From: JAVBMJ01 sp031552535
Lineage (GTDB): Bacteria > Bacteroidota > Bacteroidia > Bacteroidales > Rikenellaceae
Length of the DNA stretch: 32,155 bases
NCBI GenBank assembly: GCA_031552535.1
Contig: JAVBMJ010000026.1
Span: 1-32,155 of the forward strand
Direction of reading: 5' to 3'
This document shows positions 31,888-32,155 of this stretch, piece by piece. How positions within the stretch are numbered: the stretch's first letter is position 1; each line of letters opens with the position of its first letter. The position numbers were made by a program, and so were the translations under genes. The notes below the pieces were generated by a model. That model searched no databases. It was given only the letters and a program-made list of their open reading frames with translations, and had not been told where the DNA came from.

Positions 31888-32008
31888 TAAATAGCCTCCC
31901 ATTAAAATCATCCAATCAATTATATTTCAATAAATTAATCGGGAGATTATTTGGATATATCTGCGGGAAATAGTATCTTTAGGGTATAAACCTTGCAGAT
32001 TTTGCCAT
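31888..32008 (+). repeat. 121-bp repeat R, copy 2
   Basis: It is the reverse complement of 7667-7787 with one difference. It contains TATCTTTA and ends GCCAT, after which the sequence departs from copy 1 and the IS4-type element begins. Between 31785 and 31887 I see no gene. Confidence 0.85.
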
Positions 32009-32155
32009 GTTGAAACATTAGTGTCCACTAAAAATTCATAAAAGTTCTTTGAAATAGTTGAAGTTCAATTTGTTACAAGAGTTTTTCGAGTCAACGGATT
32101 TAAAATTAGTTTTGCGGTCAGAATCAGACCGTTATGCAAAAGGATAAGTACGTTT
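32009..32155 (+). mobile_element. 5' end of an IS4-type insertion sequence (partial)
   Basis: The sequence changes exactly at the end of repeat R, with TTAGTGTCCACTAAAAATTC shortly after. An ATG at 32134 opens MQKDKYV, cut by the window edge. M(N/Q)K..YVFAQL is the usual start of Bacteroidetes IS4-family transposases with an N-terminal DUF4372 domain. Only seven codons are visible, so the family is tentative. Confidence 0.55.

Overview
The window looks like a chromosomal segment of a Bacteroidales bacterium, most likely Rikenellaceae/Alistipes-like. This rests on the TTTG-N19-TAnnTTTG promoter in front of the tRNA, weak Shine-Dalgarno sites, secreted proteins whose signal peptides end in AQ, a GH92 mannosidase, a GH57/GT4/debranching glycogen operon, the NagB-PIG-L fusion protein, DAP dehydrogenase, and moderately high GC. 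The genus is an inference from memory of gene content; no search was run.

Layout. 1-139: the 3' end of an insertion sequence (IS-A). 231-4936 (+): a divergent sigma factor and its zinc-finger anti-sigma factor (29-base overlap), a MITE, a lipoprotein, and a secreted transglutaminase-like protein with an intact Cys-His-Asp triad. 5119-7034: a chimeric IS graveyard, with a zinc-ribbon IS256/MULE-type pseudogene fused to a second, inverted IS-A copy. 7254-7344: tRNA-Ser(GCT). 7345-8001: gene-free, holding a transposase scrap, one copy of a 121-bp repeat and a 29-bp palindrome.

8002-27592 is almost entirely minus strand. 8002-12880 is a glycogen operon (debranching enzyme, glycogen-synthase-like GT4, GH57 amylase). 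13243-17424 is a compact cassette of PqqD-like protein, nucleotidyltransferase, ABC exporter and HprK-like kinase. These are accessory partners known from lasso-peptide and other RiPP clusters, but the core cyclase and protease are absent. It lies downstream of a tightly packed housekeeping run: gmk, nadD, a TPR protein, dtd and a MazG-like protein, itself downstream of a GH92 mannosidase. Next come ddl, nagB, a NagB/PIG-L fusion and ddh (amino sugars and cell wall).

27882-31784 (+): a two-domain NAD synthetase whose glutaminase nucleophile Cys appears to be Gly, a secreted alpha/beta hydrolase and an EamA exporter. The right edge holds the second, inverted copy of the 121-bp repeat and the start of an IS4-type element.

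Non-coding structure is rich. There are two copies of a 155-160 bp MITE with 3-bp TNA duplications. A REP-like family of small hairpins sits at or over stop codons, with compensating stem changes. In front of nagB is a three-arm RNA-like fold with GNRA loops on the nagB-sense strand.
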